From assembly GCA_947493955.1 (NCBI GenBank), contig CANLSQ010000002.1, positions 514,568 to 578,567 of the forward strand: a stretch of 64,000 nt of DNA, written 5' to 3'. The translations under genes and the position numbers were made by a program. Shown here one piece after another: positions 54,515-63,809 of the stretch. The notes under the pieces were generated by a model. That model did not search any database. It saw nothing but the letters and a program-made list of their open reading frames with translations, and was not told the origin of the DNA. Position 1 is the stretch's first letter. The number at the start of each line of letters is the position of its first letter. This stretch comes from an uncultured Sphingomonadaceae bacterium (GTDB lineage Bacteria; Pseudomonadota; Alphaproteobacteria; Sphingomonadales; Sphingomonadaceae).

Positions 54515-56151
54515 GCGGCGACCATATCCAGCATTTTTAGCGCGAGTTCCTTGGCATCCTTGTAACCGGGCTTGCCATTGGCGGCGCGCGGTACATCATC
54601 GACCACCAGAAACGCGCGCGGCGACTTATAGTCGGCGAGTATGCCATGGACATGATCGTTAAGAGCAGTTTCGTCCAGCCCATGTCCATCAGCCAGCGAT
54701 AAGACCGCAGTGACTTTCTCGCCAAAGCGATCATCAGGCACGCCGACCACCAGACAGTCATAGATACTGTCATGGGTTTTGAGCGCTTCTTCGACCTCTT
54801 CAGGGAAAATCTTCTCACCGCCACTATTGATGCAGACCGAACCACGGCCGAGCAAGGTAACGCTGCCGTCAGCCTCGACCATCGCGAAATCACCAGGAAT
54901 CGAATAGCGCACGCCGTCAAACGTCTTGAATGTCTCGGCGCTCTTTTTCTCATCCTTGTAATAGCCGATCGGAACCATCCCGCCATTGCAGATCATACCG
55001 ATTTCGCCAGAGCCTGGTTTGACCTCTTTTCCATCTTCGGTCAGAATCTTGGTGGTATCGGCCATGTCAAAGCTCGCGGTTTTGACGATCTGGCTGTTTT
55101 CACGGGTCATGACTGATGCACCCATACTGCCTTCGGTTGATCCCATGCTATCGACAATCACCATTTCAATATGGTCGAGCAGGCCTTGCTTGACCTCCGA
55201 CGACCACATCACGCCGGATGATCCCATCATTTGAACCGATGATAAATCATAAGGTTTGCCGGCTTCCTTTGCTTCGTTGAGAGCTGCAAGCATTGGCTTT
55301 GCAAACACGTCGCCGACAATGGTCAGGTCGGTCACTTTCTCATCATCGGCCAGCTTCCAAAGTGCGTGCGGATCAAAATGCCGGTTGTTGAACAGGATGA
55401 CACAGCCGCCGAGCGCATGCGGAATCATCGCGCCGATCCACATGCCGGTCCCGTGCATGATCGGGCAAGCGGGGATCGCGCGGCTGGTGGCGCCTGCGGC
55501 ATGAAGTGCCTGAACCAATGGGCCAAAACCTTCGGCGCCCTCGGGCAGGGTCATTTCCCGCATTTCAAAGCCCTTGGTGAACAAGGCACTGGAAAAAGTC
55601 TGGTGATCATACATCACGCCCTTGGGCATGCCAGTCGTTCCGCCCGTATAGAGCATGTAGAGATCTTCACCGGAGCGCGGGATGATCGGCATCGGATCAG
55701 CAGCAATTAAAGCCGTTTCATAGTCCACCGCGCCTTCGAGATGTTCGCCGGAGCCATCATCAATTTCCAGGAAAAGCTTCACATGCTCGAGCCGATCCTT
55801 GATCGCTGCGACACGCGGAGCGAACTGCGCGTGATATACCAAGGCTTCGCTGTCGCTATTGTTGATGACATGAGTCAGCTCTGCCTCAAGATAGCGGTAA
55901 TTGACGTTGACCGGACAGATCCGGGCTTTGAAGGCGGCAAATTGTGCTTCCATATATTCTGCGCAGTTATAGGCGTAAATGGAGAGCTTCGCGCCGGGCT
56001 TCAGGCCATGATCCGTATAAACTTGCGCCAGCCGCGCGGCACGCTCTTCATATTCGGCCCAGCTATAACGCTTGTCGCCGTCTACAATTGCGGGTTTGTC
56101 GGGTATCGCCTGGGCAATATTTTCCCAAATATCGGCCATTTGCCAGCTCAT
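54511..56151 (-). CDS. acyl-CoA synthetase (AMP-forming)
   Basis: A 546-residue adenylate-forming ligase. YTGGTTGMPKGVMYDH (about residues 167-182) is the P-loop-like A3 core. SMGSTEGSMG (about 335) is the A5 position and GRGSVCINSGGEKIFPEEVEEAL (about 440, GxxSG-EKI) the A8 hinge. PRAANGKPGYKDAK (about 528) holds the Lys for the first half-reaction. It forms an acyl-CoA from a carboxylic acid with ATP. It is the last gene of the minus-strand carboxylase operon and may activate its substrate. Confidence 0.93.
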   Translation of the reverse strand: MSWQMADIWENIAQAIPDKPAIVDGDKRYSWAEYEERAARLAQVYTDHGLKPGAKLSIYAYNCAEYMEAQFAAFKARICPVNVNYRYLEAELTHVINNSDSEALVYHAQFAPRVAAIKDRLEHVKLFLEIDDGSGEHLEGAVDYETALIAADPMPIIPRSGEDLYMLYTGGTTGMPKGVMYDHQTFSSALFTKGFEMREMTLPEGAEGFGPLVQALHAAGATSRAIPACPIMHGTGMWIGAMIPHALGGCVILFNNRHFDPHALWKLADDEKVTDLTIVGDVFAKPMLAALNEAKEAGKPYDLSSVQMMGSSGVMWSSEVKQGLLDHIEMVIVDSMGSTEGSMGASVMTRENSQIVKTASFDMADTTKILTEDGKEVKPGSGEIGMICNGGMVPIGYYKDEKKSAETFKTFDGVRYSIPGDFAMVEADGSVTLLGRGSVCINSGGEKIFPEEVEEALKTHDSIYDCLVVGVPDDRFGEKVTAVLSLADGHGLDETALNDHVHGILADYKSPRAFLVVDDVPRAANGKPGYKDAKELALKMLDMVAA

Positions 56152-56224
56152 GCGAATCTCTCCTTTTTCTTTTGAACATAACCAGAAAAAGGCGATTCAC
56201 AATAGATAGACGCGATAGATTCAT

Positions 56225-57043
56225 TTACCCGGTTTTGATAGAACGCATGCCCGGTGCTGGGGGTTTTTCCGCACCCCCGGCAAAACATTGCGCTATGGCC
56301 ATCCATCTTGTGGCATTTGGTCCGGTAACCTGCAGGTCCGTATCGGCAATGTTGCGGGTCTGTGTGACGACCTGGCAGAACTCCTCGGCCAGCCCCTCAA
56401 TCCGCTCTTCCGTGCTTTCATCCCCATAGTCCCAGACCGCGCCAGACGGGGCAGTAAGCTTGAGATAGGGCACAGGCTGCGGGGCTTCCTCGCCATTGAC
56501 CTTGAAGGTCCAACCATAGGTGTTGAGGCCAATCATCACGATATTGCGGATACGATCTGCATTCTCCCGCTTGAGGCCCAGCACATCATAAATGGCCTGT
56601 GCATGGGACCAGTTTTCCATCAACCGCGCCGTGATGGAGGAACGCACACTCATGGAAGGGCCTGCCCATTCGACCCGCATTGCCGGATCGGCTGCACCAA
56701 ATTCCGGCGCCATTTTCTGATAGAAATCGCGCCATGTCTTCACAAGACCCGCGCCAGACAGATTGTCTAGATAGTCCGCCTCAAAGAACCGCATGGACGT
56801 CTGGCCCTTTTTTGCGCTCTCTTTCATCCCGGTCATCGCCTCTTTGAAAAAGCCATGGAATTTTTCCGGCTCGGTCAGCGACCAATAGGCCGCCATGTTC
56901 CAGATATGCAGATGGCGGAGGATCGCATTGATCGTCCAGCTTTTGAAACCGGTTTCCTGTTCCATCTCCTCATCGGACAGATCTTTGACGAGCGCATATA
57001 TGGCTTCGCTTTCGTCGAGAAAATCTTGTGCCTGCTCCATCAT
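56225..57043 (-). CDS. TIGR03084 family metal-binding protein
   Basis: A 272-residue DinB/mycothiol maleylpyruvate isomerase-like helical protein. Metal-binding His candidates are in AILRHLHIWNMAA (about residues 41-53) and NWSHAQAIYDVLG (about 142), the family's spaced pattern. Members occur near acyl-CoA genes, yet their reaction is unknown. Two ATG codons in a row open the gene; the first overlaps the CoA-transferase stop by one base (TAATG). Confidence 0.87.
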   Translation of the reverse strand: MMEQAQDFLDESEAIYALVKDLSDEEMEQETGFKSWTINAILRHLHIWNMAAYWSLTEPEKFHGFFKEAMTGMKESAKKGQTSMRFFEADYLDNLSGAGLVKTWRDFYQKMAPEFGAADPAMRVEWAGPSMSVRSSITARLMENWSHAQAIYDVLGLKRENADRIRNIVMIGLNTYGWTFKVNGEEAPQPVPYLKLTAPSGAVWDYGDESTEERIEGLAEEFCQVVTQTRNIADTDLQVTGPNATRWMAIAQCFAGGAEKPPAPGMRSIKTG

Positions 57044-58197
57044 TACTTAGTTCCTATTTCCTGCATTATTTCTTCGCTATGCTCGCCGAGTGCCGGACTT
57101 GGCCCGGTGGCAGGCAGTTTCTGACCATTGATATGCACCGGTGAGGCGGCATTATGGATGGTGCCCAGCAGCGGGTGATCCTGTTCCTCAAACGCCTCGA
57201 TTGCCATGATCTGCGCATGTGATTTCACATCGTCTAGGCGCAGGCATGGAGCGGCTGGTACATCGCCTTTGGTCAAGCCGGCTATCATCGTATCGGTATC
57301 ATGGCGCGGCGGTTCGGCCGAAACAATCTGCGCAAGCTCGGCCATATGCATGCTGCGATTTTCGAGGCCTTGATATTTTTCCTCCGACTTCAAATCTTCG
57401 CGGCCCACCATTTCGAACACGACTTGCCAATGCTCGTCGCTCATTGCGGCATAGGCAATGGCCCCGTCGGTCGTGCGTAGCGGCATCTGGTAATAGTCGG
57501 CAAAGGGCGCGGCATGCATCACATCATCGTCCATCAACGTCAGGTGCATGCCCCCGTCGGGCCAGAGGAAGGCAATGCAACTGGTGAGCATCGACAGATC
57601 AATATGCTGCCCTTCACCACTGCGTTCGCGGGCGAATAACGCCGCCGTTATCGCCTGCGCTGCCGTATAGGCAGTCAGCTTGTCGCACAGCAGAGTCTTC
57701 ACATAGGCAAAGCCGTCGGGATGGCCCTGCGTTCCCATGAATCCCGCCATGGCCTGCATGACATGATCATAGGCCGGGCGATCTGCCATCGGCCCTTCGC
57801 GGCCAAAGCCGGTAATGGCGCAATAGATAAGTTCCGGTTTTTCGGCCCGCAGGCTTTTGCTGTCGAGGCCGAGACGTTGCATCACGCCGGGACGATAATT
57901 GTGAATGACAATATCGGCATCGAGGCAAAGTTTGCGCGCCGTGGCAACGCCGTCTTCGGTTTTCAGATCAAGCGTGATCGATCGTTTGGCACGATTGCAA
58001 TTGTTGAACAGGCCGGAGATGCTTTCCTTTCGGCTGCCTAGCCAGCGCATTGGATCACCAATGCCGGGTGGCTCCACCTTGATGACGTCCGCCCCCTGCT
58101 GCGCGAACATCATGGTGGCGAGGGACGCGGTAATCATCGTCGAAAATTCCACGACTTTGATTCCGGCTAGCGGCTGCTGTGCTGTCACCTCTGCCAT
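57043..58197 (-). CDS. CaiB/BaiF family CoA-transferase
   Basis: A 384-residue class III CoA-transferase. LAGIKVVEFSTMITASLATMM (in pieces, about residues 9-29) opens the fold. GADVIKVEPPGIGDPMRW and RSITLDLKTEDG (about 69) follow. DIVIHNYRPGVMQRLGLD (about 90) bears the conserved RPGV, and FGREGPMADRPAYDHVMQAMAG (about 130) the Asp that takes the acyl group. GGGGAGACA precedes the ATG at 58197. It moves CoA between two acids; donor and acceptor are unknown. Confidence 0.9.
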   Translation of the reverse strand: MAEVTAQQPLAGIKVVEFSTMITASLATMMFAQQGADVIKVEPPGIGDPMRWLGSRKESISGLFNNCNRAKRSITLDLKTEDGVATARKLCLDADIVIHNYRPGVMQRLGLDSKSLRAEKPELIYCAITGFGREGPMADRPAYDHVMQAMAGFMGTQGHPDGFAYVKTLLCDKLTAYTAAQAITAALFARERSGEGQHIDLSMLTSCIAFLWPDGGMHLTLMDDDVMHAAPFADYYQMPLRTTDGAIAYAAMSDEHWQVVFEMVGREDLKSEEKYQGLENRSMHMAELAQIVSAEPPRHDTDTMIAGLTKGDVPAAPCLRLDDVKSHAQIMAIEAFEEQDHPLLGTIHNAASPVHINGQKLPATGPSPALGEHSEEIMQEIGTK

Positions 58198-58210
58198 ATT
58201 GTCTCCCCGT

Positions 58211-59353
58211 TCATTCTTCCAGATTGGCGGCAAGCCTTTCATAGGCGGCGATAAAATCCTCCTTGAATCCCTGGACGACCTGCGCAGTTGACATCGGTTG
58301 GTTCATCAGGCCGACGCCTTGCCCAACCCAATAGGTGGCAAGATCTTTCGCACCCTGATTGTCGCCCTGACTCAATTTGTCGATGGATCGGAGCGGCGGT
58401 TCGGCAACTAATGATTGCAAAGGCATGGGCAGTGGTCGCGGTGCTTCTTCCGCCTCCCAGGCATCGGTCCAGGGGGATCGCAATTGCCGCGATGGTTTGC
58501 CGGTGCGGGAGCGCGCCCGGACCGTATCGCGCGACGTGGCGTTGAGCATTTTTTCTTTCACCACCGGATTGGTTTCAGCCTCTGCCGTGGTCAGCCAGAC
58601 CGATCCGCACCATACGCCGCTTGCACCCATGGCCATAGCGGCCGCCATTTGGGACCCTGTAGCGATACCGCCTGCAGCAAGTACCGGTGTATCATCACCA
58701 ATATCACGCAAGGCGTTACATACTTCCGGTATCAAAACCATGGTCGCGACATCGCCGGTATGACCGCCCGCTTCTCCGCCCACTGCGATCAGGATATCGA
58801 CGCCAGCGGCGACCTGGCTCATCGCATGTTCCTTGGTGCCGATAAGTGCAGCCACTGGCACACCATGTTCCCGCCCCATATCGGTCATGACCTGCGGCGG
58901 TATGCCAAGCGCATTGGCAATCAGCTTGATTGGATGCCGAAAGGCAACCTCCAGCAAGGCCCCCGCATTGCCGCCGCGCAGATTATCTGCACCGACCGCA
59001 TGTTCCCGGCGAAGCTCTTCCAAGTCACCGGGATCGACGCCATGACGCGCCATGATGTCTTTGGAAAATTGCTTATGTTCATCGGGAATCATCGCCAGCG
59101 TCGTATCGACATCGATCTGTTCGCCTTTGCCTTCAACCTTATTGGGGACAATGATATCCAGGCCATAAGGCTTGCCATCGACATGATCGTCAATCCAGCT
59201 CAGTTCCTCTTCAAGCGTTTCGGGCGTACAGTTGACACCGCCAAAAACCCCCATACCGCCTGCTCTCGAAACCGCAGCGACAACGTCACGGCAATGGCTG
59301 AAGGCGACCAGCGGGAACTCAATTCCCAGCATGTCGCAAATCGGGTTTTTCAT
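58211..59353 (-). CDS. NAD(P)H-dependent flavin oxidoreductase / nitronate monooxygenase family
   Basis: A 380-residue FMN TIM-barrel protein of the NMO/2-nitropropane dioxygenase group. SRAGGMGVFGG (about residues 30-40), GGEAGGHTGDVATMVLIPEV (about 191-210) and AGGIATGSQMAAAMAMGASGVWCGS (about 230-254) are the phosphate- and FMN-binding segments. The His in EAGGHTG is the catalytic base in nitronate monooxygenases. It could act on an enoyl-CoA-type substrate instead. The ATG at 59353 overlaps the carboxylase stop (TGATG). Confidence 0.88.
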   Translation of the reverse strand: MKNPICDMLGIEFPLVAFSHCRDVVAAVSRAGGMGVFGGVNCTPETLEEELSWIDDHVDGKPYGLDIIVPNKVEGKGEQIDVDTTLAMIPDEHKQFSKDIMARHGVDPGDLEELRREHAVGADNLRGGNAGALLEVAFRHPIKLIANALGIPPQVMTDMGREHGVPVAALIGTKEHAMSQVAAGVDILIAVGGEAGGHTGDVATMVLIPEVCNALRDIGDDTPVLAAGGIATGSQMAAAMAMGASGVWCGSVWLTTAEAETNPVVKEKMLNATSRDTVRARSRTGKPSRQLRSPWTDAWEAEEAPRPLPMPLQSLVAEPPLRSIDKLSQGDNQGAKDLATYWVGQGVGLMNQPMSTAQVVQGFKEDFIAAYERLAANLEE

Positions 59354-61365
59354 CACGTGTCGTCCTCTTCACCTGCCTCATCAGCGGTAATTTCCATGAT
59401 CAGGTCATCGGCCGCAATCTGGTTTCCAGCGGCAGCGGCAACGGCCTCGACGGTGCCGTCAATCTCTGCCAAAATCTCATGCTGCATTTTCATCGCTTCC
59501 AAAACCGCCAGCTTGTCGCCTTTTGCCACAGCCGCGCCTTGCTCTACGAGTATCTCAAGTAATAGGCCGTGCATCGGTGCAACCACCGTGCCGCCGCCAG
59601 CCATATCCTCCATGGCGCTCAGGCCGGTCATGTCGGTCACCGACAGCGATCGCTGCGGCAGCGCGAGATGAAGATTGCGGCCGCCGGCATGATAAATGGC
59701 ATCGACCGTCCGGCCATTGACGCGCAGCTTCGCGGTGTCACCGGTTATGGCCAGCAGCGCAATCTCCGCCTCTTGTCCAGCAGCTTCGACATGATAATGG
59801 CCGGGCTTGCGAACATGCACATGGATGGCGCCATCACTATCGGTCGCTTCGCCAAGGCTAGCATACTGGGTTACGGTTTGCAGGTTGGCATTGGTTGACC
59901 AGTCCAACATTTCCGGATTCACGTTGAGCGCCAATCCATGCGCCGCCTGCTGGCGCAGTTTGTGTTGCAAGACAGCAGCGATGGCAAAAGCGTCAAAGCT
60001 ATGTTCGCCCAGATCAACACCTTCTTCGCCGTAATTTTCAGCAATGAAAGCGGTGGTTGCCTGACCGTCGATAAAATCCTGTTTGCCGAGTGAATCGATC
60101 AGGAAATCACGATTGGTCTTCGGACCGAACAGGGCAGTCTGCGACAAGGCCTTGACCATTTGTCGCCGCGCATCTTCACGGGTTGCGCCATGGGTGATGA
60201 TCTTTGCAACCATGCTGTCGTAGAAAGGAGAAACTTCGCCACCGGTGGCAATGCCGCTGTCGATACGGGCATTTTCCGATGGATGCCAAAGGTCAATATG
60301 GCCGGTGCTGGGCAGGAAATCATCGGCGGGATCTTCGGCATAGAGCCGCACTTCCATAGCGTGGCCGGTCAGTGTGACGTCCTCTTGGCTGAGCCCTAAT
60401 TTGTCGCCTTGCGCGACTTTGAGCTGCAGCGCGACGAGATCGAGGCCGGTTATTTCTTCGGTTACCGGATGCTCTACCTGCAGCCGAGTGTTCATTTCGA
60501 GAAAGTAAAAACTGCCGGATTGATCGAGCAGAAATTCCACTGTACCCGCGCCGCGATAATCGACTGCGCGCGCCGCTTCCACGGCCGCTGCACCCATTTC
60601 GGCGCGAAGCTCTTCGGTCATAACCGGGCAGGGCGCTTCTTCGATCACTTTTTGATGGCGCCGCTGGACCGAACAATCGCGCTCACCCAGATGGATGGTG
60701 TTGCCATGGCTGTCGGCGAAAACCTGAATCTCGACATGGCGCGGTTTGATGATCGCTTTTTCAAGAATCAGCTCGCCATTGCCAAAGGCATTTTCCGCCT
60801 CCGATCGCGCGAGTTTGATCGCATTGGGAACCTCATCCTGATCATGGACCAGGCGCATGCCGCGGCCACCACCGCCCGCGGCGGCCTTGACCATGAGCGG
60901 TACGCCAATTTTTTCCGCTTCTGCGATCAGAGTTGCATCGGATTGATCATCATCCTGATAGCCGGGCACGCAAGGGACGCCGGCTTCGATCATCGCGCGT
61001 TTGGAACGCGCCTTGTCACCCATCACATCTATGGCTTTTTCGGGCGGTCCAACAAAGATGATATTGGCGTCGGCACAGGCTTGTGAGAAAGCCGCATTTT
61101 CGGACAGGAAACCATAGCCGGGATGAACGGCATCGGCGCCGCTGTCTTTCGCGGCCTGGATGATTGTATCAATCAGCAAATAGGATTCATTGACCGGCGC
61201 GGGCCCAATATGCACCGCATCATCAGCCATGCGGACATGGGGCGCATCGGCGTCGGCGTCGGAATAGACCGCAACCGTTCGGATGCCGTGAGCTTTGGCC
61301 GTGCGCATGACGCGGCAGGCAATTTCACCGCGATTGGCAATAAGGAGGGTGGATATTTGTGTCAT
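59353..61365 (-). CDS. acyl-CoA carboxylase alpha subunit (biotin carboxylase + biotin carrier)
   Basis: A 670-residue fusion protein. The biotin carboxylase domain (about 1-445) starts TLLIANRGEIACRVMRT, with KAAAGGGGRGMR (about 159-170, ATP grasp) and FLEMNTRLQVEHPVTE (about 285). After a linker of about 150 residues comes the carrier domain with the biotin site AVLEAMKMQH, Lys about 631. It carries CO2 as carboxybiotin to the beta subunit encoded 0.8 kb upstream. The substrate may be geranyl-, methylcrotonyl- or another branched acyl-CoA; this domain does not tell. Confidence 0.94.
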   Translation of the reverse strand: MTQISTLLIANRGEIACRVMRTAKAHGIRTVAVYSDADADAPHVRMADDAVHIGPAPVNESYLLIDTIIQAAKDSGADAVHPGYGFLSENAAFSQACADANIIFVGPPEKAIDVMGDKARSKRAMIEAGVPCVPGYQDDDQSDATLIAEAEKIGVPLMVKAAAGGGGRGMRLVHDQDEVPNAIKLARSEAENAFGNGELILEKAIIKPRHVEIQVFADSHGNTIHLGERDCSVQRRHQKVIEEAPCPVMTEELRAEMGAAAVEAARAVDYRGAGTVEFLLDQSGSFYFLEMNTRLQVEHPVTEEITGLDLVALQLKVAQGDKLGLSQEDVTLTGHAMEVRLYAEDPADDFLPSTGHIDLWHPSENARIDSGIATGGEVSPFYDSMVAKIITHGATREDARRQMVKALSQTALFGPKTNRDFLIDSLGKQDFIDGQATTAFIAENYGEEGVDLGEHSFDAFAIAAVLQHKLRQQAAHGLALNVNPEMLDWSTNANLQTVTQYASLGEATDSDGAIHVHVRKPGHYHVEAAGQEAEIALLAITGDTAKLRVNGRTVDAIYHAGGRNLHLALPQRSLSVTDMTGLSAMEDMAGGGTVVAPMHGLLLEILVEQGAAVAKGDKLAVLEAMKMQHEILAEIDGTVEAVAAAAGNQIAADDLIMEITADEAGEEDDT

Positions 61366-61375
61366 CTCTGGTTCC

Positions 61376-62188
61376 TTATTCCGGTTTCACAACCCAGTTG
61401 GGTTTGCGCTTTTCAAAGAAGGAGGCGACGCCCTCTTTGGCTTCGTCGCTGACCATGCGGTCTGCGAAATTCTCGGCGGCGAGGCGGATCACCTCTTCGC
61501 GCGGTTTGCCCGCGATCTGGCCAAGTAGTTCCTTGGTTGCGGCCACGGCGCCGGGCGCTGCGCCCAGCACCTGTTTCCTGAGCTGCATCTCTATGGCTTC
61601 AAGCCCGGGAACATCATCCGCAATGAAATCGGCAAAGCCAAGTTCATGCGCCTGTGTGCCGTCGAAGCGCGCAGCGGTCAGCATCAACCGGCGGCCGGTT
61701 GCATAACCAAGCTTTTGAATGACAAAAGGCGATATCTGTGCCGGGGTGACCCCGATCGCGGTTTCGGTCATGGCAAAACGCGCACCAGATTCGCAGATGA
61801 CCACGTCGGCGCAGCAGGACAGGCCAAATCCGCCTGCCATCGCTGCGCCCTCGATCAGGACGATGACCACTTGCGGTGCGGTATTGACCAGGTCGAATAT
61901 TTCCGCGGCTCCCGTCGACATGGTGATGGTCGCTTCGCGGTCCCCACTCGCCTGAAAATTCTCTTTGAAACTTTTCAAATCCGCACCGGCACAAAACACC
62001 CCGCCGCGTCCGCGCAAGGTGATGCCCCTGACCGTCCGGTCATCACGAACGCCTTTTAAAACAGAGGCTAATTCTGCCACCAAGGCGTCGCTCAGGGCGT
62101 TTCGATTATCCGGCTGGTTGAACCAGATGGTGAGCCAGCCTTGCCGAAGATCAAGCTCCAGCGTTTTGGTTTCAGGAAGAGCGGTCAT
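61376..62188 (-). CDS. enoyl-CoA hydratase/isomerase family protein
   Basis: A 270-residue crotonase. RGGVFCAGADLKSFKENF (about 62-79) and GAAMAGGFGLSCCADVV (about 111-127) form the oxyanion hole. The catalytic Glu candidates are in AMTETAIGVTPAQISPFVI (about 140). The position between carboxylase beta and alpha matches methylglutaconyl- or isohexenylglutaconyl-CoA hydratases of leucine and terpene degradation, so it probably hydrates the carboxylated enoyl-CoA. The start overlaps the beta subunit stop by four bases. Confidence 0.9.
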   Translation of the reverse strand: MTALPETKTLELDLRQGWLTIWFNQPDNRNALSDALVAELASVLKGVRDDRTVRGITLRGRGGVFCAGADLKSFKENFQASGDREATITMSTGAAEIFDLVNTAPQVVIVLIEGAAMAGGFGLSCCADVVICESGARFAMTETAIGVTPAQISPFVIQKLGYATGRRLMLTAARFDGTQAHELGFADFIADDVPGLEAIEMQLRKQVLGAAPGAVAATKELLGQIAGKPREEVIRLAAENFADRMVSDEAKEGVASFFEKRKPNWVVKPE

Positions 62189-63807
62189 ATGCGCGCAACT
62201 CCGAAAGCGTTGGGGTGAAGCGTGCGGTTCTGCGATTCAAAAATTGTCTCCAGCGCAAAGCCAAGCACTTTGCGCGTATCCCTTGGATCGATCACGCCAT
62301 GGTCGAGCACACGGCCGGAGGTGAAGAATGCGCTTTCTTGCGCTTCGAAAATATCCCGGATGCGCTGGTTCTGTTTGGCAATGGCTTCTTCGTCGGGCTC
62401 AACGCCTTTGCGCTGGGCCTGCACTTTTGCCACGTGGCTCATGGTATTGGCGGCAGAGGCGCCCGCCATCACACCGGTTTTGGCATTGGGCCATGAGAAC
62501 AGAAAATCCGGTTCAAAGGCGACACCACTCATGCCGTAATTGCCTGCACCAAAGCTGGCGCCGATATAGAGCGAGAGCTTCGGCACACGCACATTGGACA
62601 CCGCCTGGATCATCTTGCTGCCCAGTTTGATCATGCCTTTATGTTCGGACTCCGTTCCCACAATATATCCGGTGGTATTGTTCAGGAAGATGATCGGCAG
62701 TTTGGACTGATCACAAAGCTGGAAAAAGTGCGTTGCCTTGGCCGCGGCCTCGGGATCGAACGGGCCGTTATTCCCGATCAGGCCGACCGCATGGCCCATG
62801 ATGCTCGCCTGCATGCAGACGGTGCCGGGGCCATAGCGGCTTTTAAATTCTTCAAAATCGGAACCATCGACAATTCGTGCCGCAACTTCACGGACATCAT
62901 AGGGGATGGTGTAATCGGTGGGCACGATGCCAGCGATTTCGTCAATATCATAGACGGGTTCGTCGTAATCATTCTGCCGGATCGGCGCGGTATTCTTGTT
63001 CCAATCGATCCGCCCCATGGTGTCGCGGGCAATCTCGATGCCGTGCGCATCATCATCCGCCAGATATTCGACAGTGCCGGTCGTGCTGGCATGCATTTCC
63101 GTGCCGCCCAGTTCGCGGTCATCGGCCACTTCGCCGGTTGCCGCATGGACCAAGGCCGCACCGCCCAAGGCCGCCATGCCATTGTCGCGCACGCCGATGA
63201 CATAGTCGGACATGCCGGGCATATAGGCGCCGCCTGCGGTGGAGGGGCCGTGCAGGACCACCATTGTGGGAATACCCGCTGCGCTCAGCCAGGCGAGATT
63301 GCGGAACAGCATCCCGCCATAGGCCCAAAGCTCGACTTTATATTCCATCAGGTTGGCGCCCGCGCTCTCGACGAGATGGATGAAGGGCAGTTTCAAATCC
63401 TGTGCCATTTTTTGCGCGCCCTTTGACGCGTCCCAGCCACCGGTCGTTGCTGCGCCCGCGCGAATGCCGCTATCATCGACCCAGATCATACAGCGCACGC
63501 CCTTGACAAAGCCGATGCCGAGAATGACACTGCCGCCGGGAATGCTGGTGTCGGGATTGGGATCCTCGACCAGATAATTGGCCATATTATAAAGCTGCAA
63601 AAACGGCATGCCGGGGTCAAGCAACCGGATCAGCCGTTCGTGAGGGGTCAGCTGGCCGCGTTTTTCAAAAGTCGGGCGGCGTTTTTCGGATGCCGCCACG
63701 GCGCGCTCTTCCAGACTGCGCAATTGGTCGATCAGTGCCAGCATGTCCTTGCGATTCTGAGCAAAGCTTTCGGAAGCCGTGGAGATTTTCGATTTAAACT
63801 GGGGCAT
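62185..63807 (-). CDS. acyl-CoA carboxylase beta subunit (carboxyltransferase)
   Basis: A 540-residue carboxyltransferase. LTPHERLIRLLDPGMPFLQL (in pieces, about 52-70) opens the N-lobe. PFIHLVESAGAN (about 145) and IPTMVVLHGPSTAGGAYMPGMSDY (about 178) hold the oxyanion-hole glycines of the first site; FLNNTTGYIVGTESE (about 373) the second. The FPDRDHFGRIF stretch usual in methylcrotonyl- and geranyl-CoA carboxylases, as I recall it, is not present. It transfers CO2 from biotin to an acyl-CoA. The ATG at 63807 is used; a TTG at 63813 is less likely. Confidence 0.92.
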   Translation of the reverse strand: MPQFKSKISTASESFAQNRKDMLALIDQLRSLEERAVAASEKRRPTFEKRGQLTPHERLIRLLDPGMPFLQLYNMANYLVEDPNPDTSIPGGSVILGIGFVKGVRCMIWVDDSGIRAGAATTGGWDASKGAQKMAQDLKLPFIHLVESAGANLMEYKVELWAYGGMLFRNLAWLSAAGIPTMVVLHGPSTAGGAYMPGMSDYVIGVRDNGMAALGGAALVHAATGEVADDRELGGTEMHASTTGTVEYLADDDAHGIEIARDTMGRIDWNKNTAPIRQNDYDEPVYDIDEIAGIVPTDYTIPYDVREVAARIVDGSDFEEFKSRYGPGTVCMQASIMGHAVGLIGNNGPFDPEAAAKATHFFQLCDQSKLPIIFLNNTTGYIVGTESEHKGMIKLGSKMIQAVSNVRVPKLSLYIGASFGAGNYGMSGVAFEPDFLFSWPNAKTGVMAGASAANTMSHVAKVQAQRKGVEPDEEAIAKQNQRIRDIFEAQESAFFTSGRVLDHGVIDPRDTRKVLGFALETIFESQNRTLHPNAFGVARI

Positions 63808-63809
63808 GG

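Noticed and set aside
58415..59671. 418-codon plus-strand frame opposite the flavin oxidoreductase gene
   Set aside because: Composition (many His, Arg, Cys) and no family motif show it is the antisense shadow of the real minus-strand gene.
60409..61086. 225-codon plus-strand frame opposite the carboxylase alpha gene
   Set aside because: Antisense of the biotin carboxylase domain; no start signal or motif.
62641..63426. 261-codon plus-strand frame opposite the carboxylase beta gene
   Set aside because: Antisense of a protein with clear carboxyltransferase motifs.
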